From Lewinellaceae bacterium (GTDB lineage: Bacteria; Bacteroidota; Bacteroidia; Chitinophagales; Saprospiraceae): DNA of 64,000 bases. Under the pieces are notes generated by a model, which saw only the letters and a list, made by a program, of their open reading frames with translations, was not told the origin of the DNA and searched no databases. Location: NCBI GenBank assembly GCA_020636005.1, contig JACJYR010000001.1, positions 1,622,001 through 1,686,000 of the forward strand, written 5' to 3'. Of this stretch, positions 62,901 to 64,000 are shown one piece after another (position 1 is the stretch's first letter; each line of letters starts with the position of its first letter). Both the position numbers and the translations under genes were made by a program.

Positions 62901-63935
62901 ATTCTGCTTGGATGCCCCGAAATAGACGTCTGGTAGCCCATCCATGTCCAAATCCTTAATAACGTACGATAAATCAGAGTAAGAGTCAATCTGCTGTATG
63001 GAAACAGGCGCTGCGAATGTACCCGGCCCGGTGGCAGTGGCCAGCAAAATATATCGCCCGGGGTTCTCGTCAACGTATATCCACAAATCCGGGTTGCCGT
63101 CGAGGTCGGTATCTGACAACCTAAGATTGTATGCATAACTGGGGAGTTGGTTTTCCGAAATGACAGTAAAGTTGTCGTTGCCGTCATTTTCCAGCACTTT
63201 GTAGATGTCAAATTTTAAGATGACAAAATCATAGTCGCCGTCGTTCCCAAAATCGGCCACTGCAAAATAGGAGTTTGCTTCGTGGGTCAGGGTATCTGGT
63301 GCTGAAAAGTGGCCTGTACCATCATTCTTAAAAAGGAGGACACCGCCACCCTGATTGCCCAATAAATCTATGTCGCCGTCGCCATCAAAATCTATCATTT
63401 CTTGCAGCCCGACATTGTTCAAAAAAGAAGTTTGGTTGCCACTGAACACACCGCCGCCAAGGTTCTTGTACCAGCAGAAATTTGGGTTGTCGTATGTTTG
63501 GCACATAATGTCCAAAAGCCCGTCCCCGTCCATGTCGGCTGCCTTATCATCCCAATAAATGTTTGCATTGATCTCTTTCCAGGTAAAACCCTGCCCTGAC
63601 TGGTACTCCGCGATGTATTTTTTCCAGCCGGAATCAACGATCATTTCAATTTGGCCGTCATTGTCAAAATCTTCAAACATTGCGTGGATGTAATCGTCGT
63701 AAGGGTTTTTATTAATTTCATGGTATCGGAAATAAGTAAAATCCCCGTTCAGGTTCTCCGCCCAATACAGGGGAAAATCACCTCCCTGGGGAAAAATATC
63801 CTCATCCCCGTCCCCGTCAATATCAACCAGGATGGGCTCGAAGTCAAAATCAACAAAAGTCAGTTTGCCGTACTGTGCAGCAAGGGAATAAGGGGCGAAA
63901 AAGAGCAAAAACGCAATAGGGATGGTACGTTTCAT
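59946..63935 (-). CDS. FG-GAP/VCBS-repeat secreted protein with T9SS sorting domain
   Basis: A 1329-residue secreted protein. After a signal peptide (MKRTIPIAFLLFFAPYSLAA) come many FG-GAP/VCBS-type repeats with calcium-loop motifs (DIDGDGDEDIF, DFDNDGQIEMI, DMDGDGLLDIM, and others) to about residue 770, then an SdrD-like bridge (DIDGDGVLGAGDYPF), a conserved-repeat domain (TYTIRFQNTGSDTAFTV), a PKD-like region and a type A sorting domain (LAPNPVRDKAF.., VSGLPAGLYLVKLEAGQEV). It is probably exported by T9SS and anchored on the cell surface. The ATG at 63935 is used; 63941 is also possible. Confidence 0.88.
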   Translation of the reverse strand: MKRTIPIAFLLFFAPYSLAAQYGKLTFVDFDFEPILVDIDGDGDEDIFPQGGDFPLYWAENLNGDFTYFRYHEINKNPYDDYIHAMFEDFDNDGQIEMIVDSGWKKYIAEYQSGQGFTWKEINANIYWDDKAADMDGDGLLDIMCQTYDNPNFCWYKNLGGGVFSGNQTSFLNNVGLQEMIDFDGDGDIDLLGNQGGGVLLFKNDGTGHFSAPDTLTHEANSYFAVADFGNDGDYDFVILKFDIYKVLENDGNDNFTVISENQLPSYAYNLRLSDTDLDGNPDLWIYVDENPGRYILLATATGPGTFAAPVSIQQIDSYSDLSYVIKDLDMDGLPDVYFGASKQNWLKNLGNNTFSAPIRLNDLVYHKGVADLDHDGYMDTYGFTYQDGIGTFGFNKNNGTQEYHWIPLGDSLIHPVTVDMNGDGLVDVIGDIGVGTLNSQSYPLRLEVWLNDGPATFNNKLVLQGKPSDWAYIIELLPADIDGDGDMDVFAYVNRESWNSAKNISILINDGSGQLAFHSYVNQFNFLSTLSPLIDDLDGDGDPDIILKKEDRVDWMENLGNYNFGPIEAVLHRNDQQFWSFFYLLDYDHDGLSDIVGEPNLINPVAFWKNLGSNTFEGPNVIAADVTGIPKADDFDLDGDYDFFSRQTINNPYGTDSYALYLSENLGNGQFANDFYIGIKSLDNFQYFFQDVDGDGDSDIAFVTTHISNQTRLHFYPNLIEDRFTVKGRTFWDIDGDGVLGAGDYPFTNRKAELLPSGTLIYSNQEGRFYLQGLPGTNHLTTTPDTIWQLTTTPDTFEFELPAPATSPEYLFGFKALVDTLQPEIILQTNTTRCGFGARQWGIVNNAGTTLMSGTVVYTPDNLTVVNSLEPPPAAVMGGRYYFDFENIPPGGNFTFKADLTMPGVAWQDSTLVFDMEVYANNPLGVQVDTLQLEQPTILTCAYDPNDKLVVPAGIGVLGLLEEAPAYFTYTIRFQNTGSDTAFTVRLKDQLHPLLDRATLKPVAASHPFLAKTGADGMLEVLFENILLPDSTTDFTGSQGFFTFTIEPFEISTPGTKITNQARIYFDYNPPIETNRVSSLIGYELSVQLPNENLIRCGGDTLLLEPEILSTFDSVAVHWEKDGEWWSAEPTLQVTQAGQYVVFVTSYGMIVTDSVQVEELAYPGAAFFATANGNEAIFSNGSTQADSVHWDFGNNLTSNEDSPHLTFDPLPDSLFVCMTAFNECGENTLCKTVYLGATGITELEMEAMQLAPNPVRDKAFLTVISRKVTSLRLTIFDVRGREVALESTLPLNLGKTELEIDVSGLPAGLYLVKLEAGQEVVWKKMVLQ

Positions 63936-64000
63936 GGGCATATTTGTCGTAGTGTTTATTGTAAAATTATTTGAAAAAAAGGGCTTGACAGACGATGGGA

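Noticed and set aside
1..64000. tRNA, rRNA and other known RNA genes
   Set aside because: No cloverleaf, rRNA motif or riboswitch that I could recognise was found by reading; a covariance search would be needed to exclude small RNAs.

Overview
The window reads as chromosomal DNA of a Bacteroidota bacterium, most probably of the Saprospiria type. Supporting signs are a type IX secretion (T9SS) C-terminal sorting domain, a DUF5686/carboxypeptidase-regulatory outer-membrane protein, an F-type ATP synthase operon ending at the gamma subunit without beta and epsilon, TAnnTTTG promoter elements, very little Shine-Dalgarno signal, and several ECF sigma factor and lipoprotein genes. The genus is an inference.

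Layout. 1-0.85 kb: a 21-bp tandem repeat running off the left edge, then an inverted repeat. 1-23 kb: housekeeping and accessory genes (metallo-beta-lactamase-fold hydrolase, CrtI-type desaturase with a linked acyltransferase-like gene, DUF5686 protein, S9 peptidase, HD phosphohydrolase, helix-hairpin-helix protein, XRE regulator, ECF sigma factor, an EamA transporter fused to a monooxygenase-like domain, a sugar isomerase-like protein, an AAA ATPase plus PD-(D/E)XK-like pair, a DUF5009 acyltransferase, and a minus-strand sigma factor / small membrane proteins / Hsp20 array). 23-29.7 kb: aat and the operon atpB-E-F-H-A-G, closed by two strong terminators.

30.7-57.3 kb: a minus-strand contractile-tail locus, the main item of interest. 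In transcription order it encodes sheath, tube, a tail-assembly chaperone with a probable -1 ribosomal frameshift, a disordered protein, a 1350-residue DNA-circularisation-domain / tape-measure-like protein, an M23-type protein with hydrophobic helices, a glycine-rich adhesin-like protein, a 1380-residue beta-propeller protein ending in the same glycine-rich module, then the baseplate hub (gpD-like), spike (gpV-like), a beta-helical spike accessory, gp25-like, baseplate J, gpI-like, and several fibre-like genes. No capsid, portal, terminase, integrase or AAA+ eCIS motor gene is visible. It therefore looks like a headless tail particle (tailocin or extracellular injection system) with Mu/P2-like architecture and unusual cargo/adhesin genes. 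A Bacteroidota-type promoter with a leader of about 360 nt sits upstream of the sheath gene.

57.3-64 kb: gene debris (broken TonB-dependent receptor joined to a probable transposase remnant, a T9SS-cargo fragment, an AraC-type regulator fragment), a small beta-barrel protein and a large FG-GAP/T9SS secreted protein.

A pattern across the whole window is that many intercistronic gaps are filled by inverted repeats built from short degenerate tandem units. The unit differs from junction to junction. The G-poor, C/A-rich arm is always on the coding strand next to the downstream start codon. These occur in the atp operon, the sigma-factor array and most junctions of the tail locus, and in a few places they run into coding sequence.
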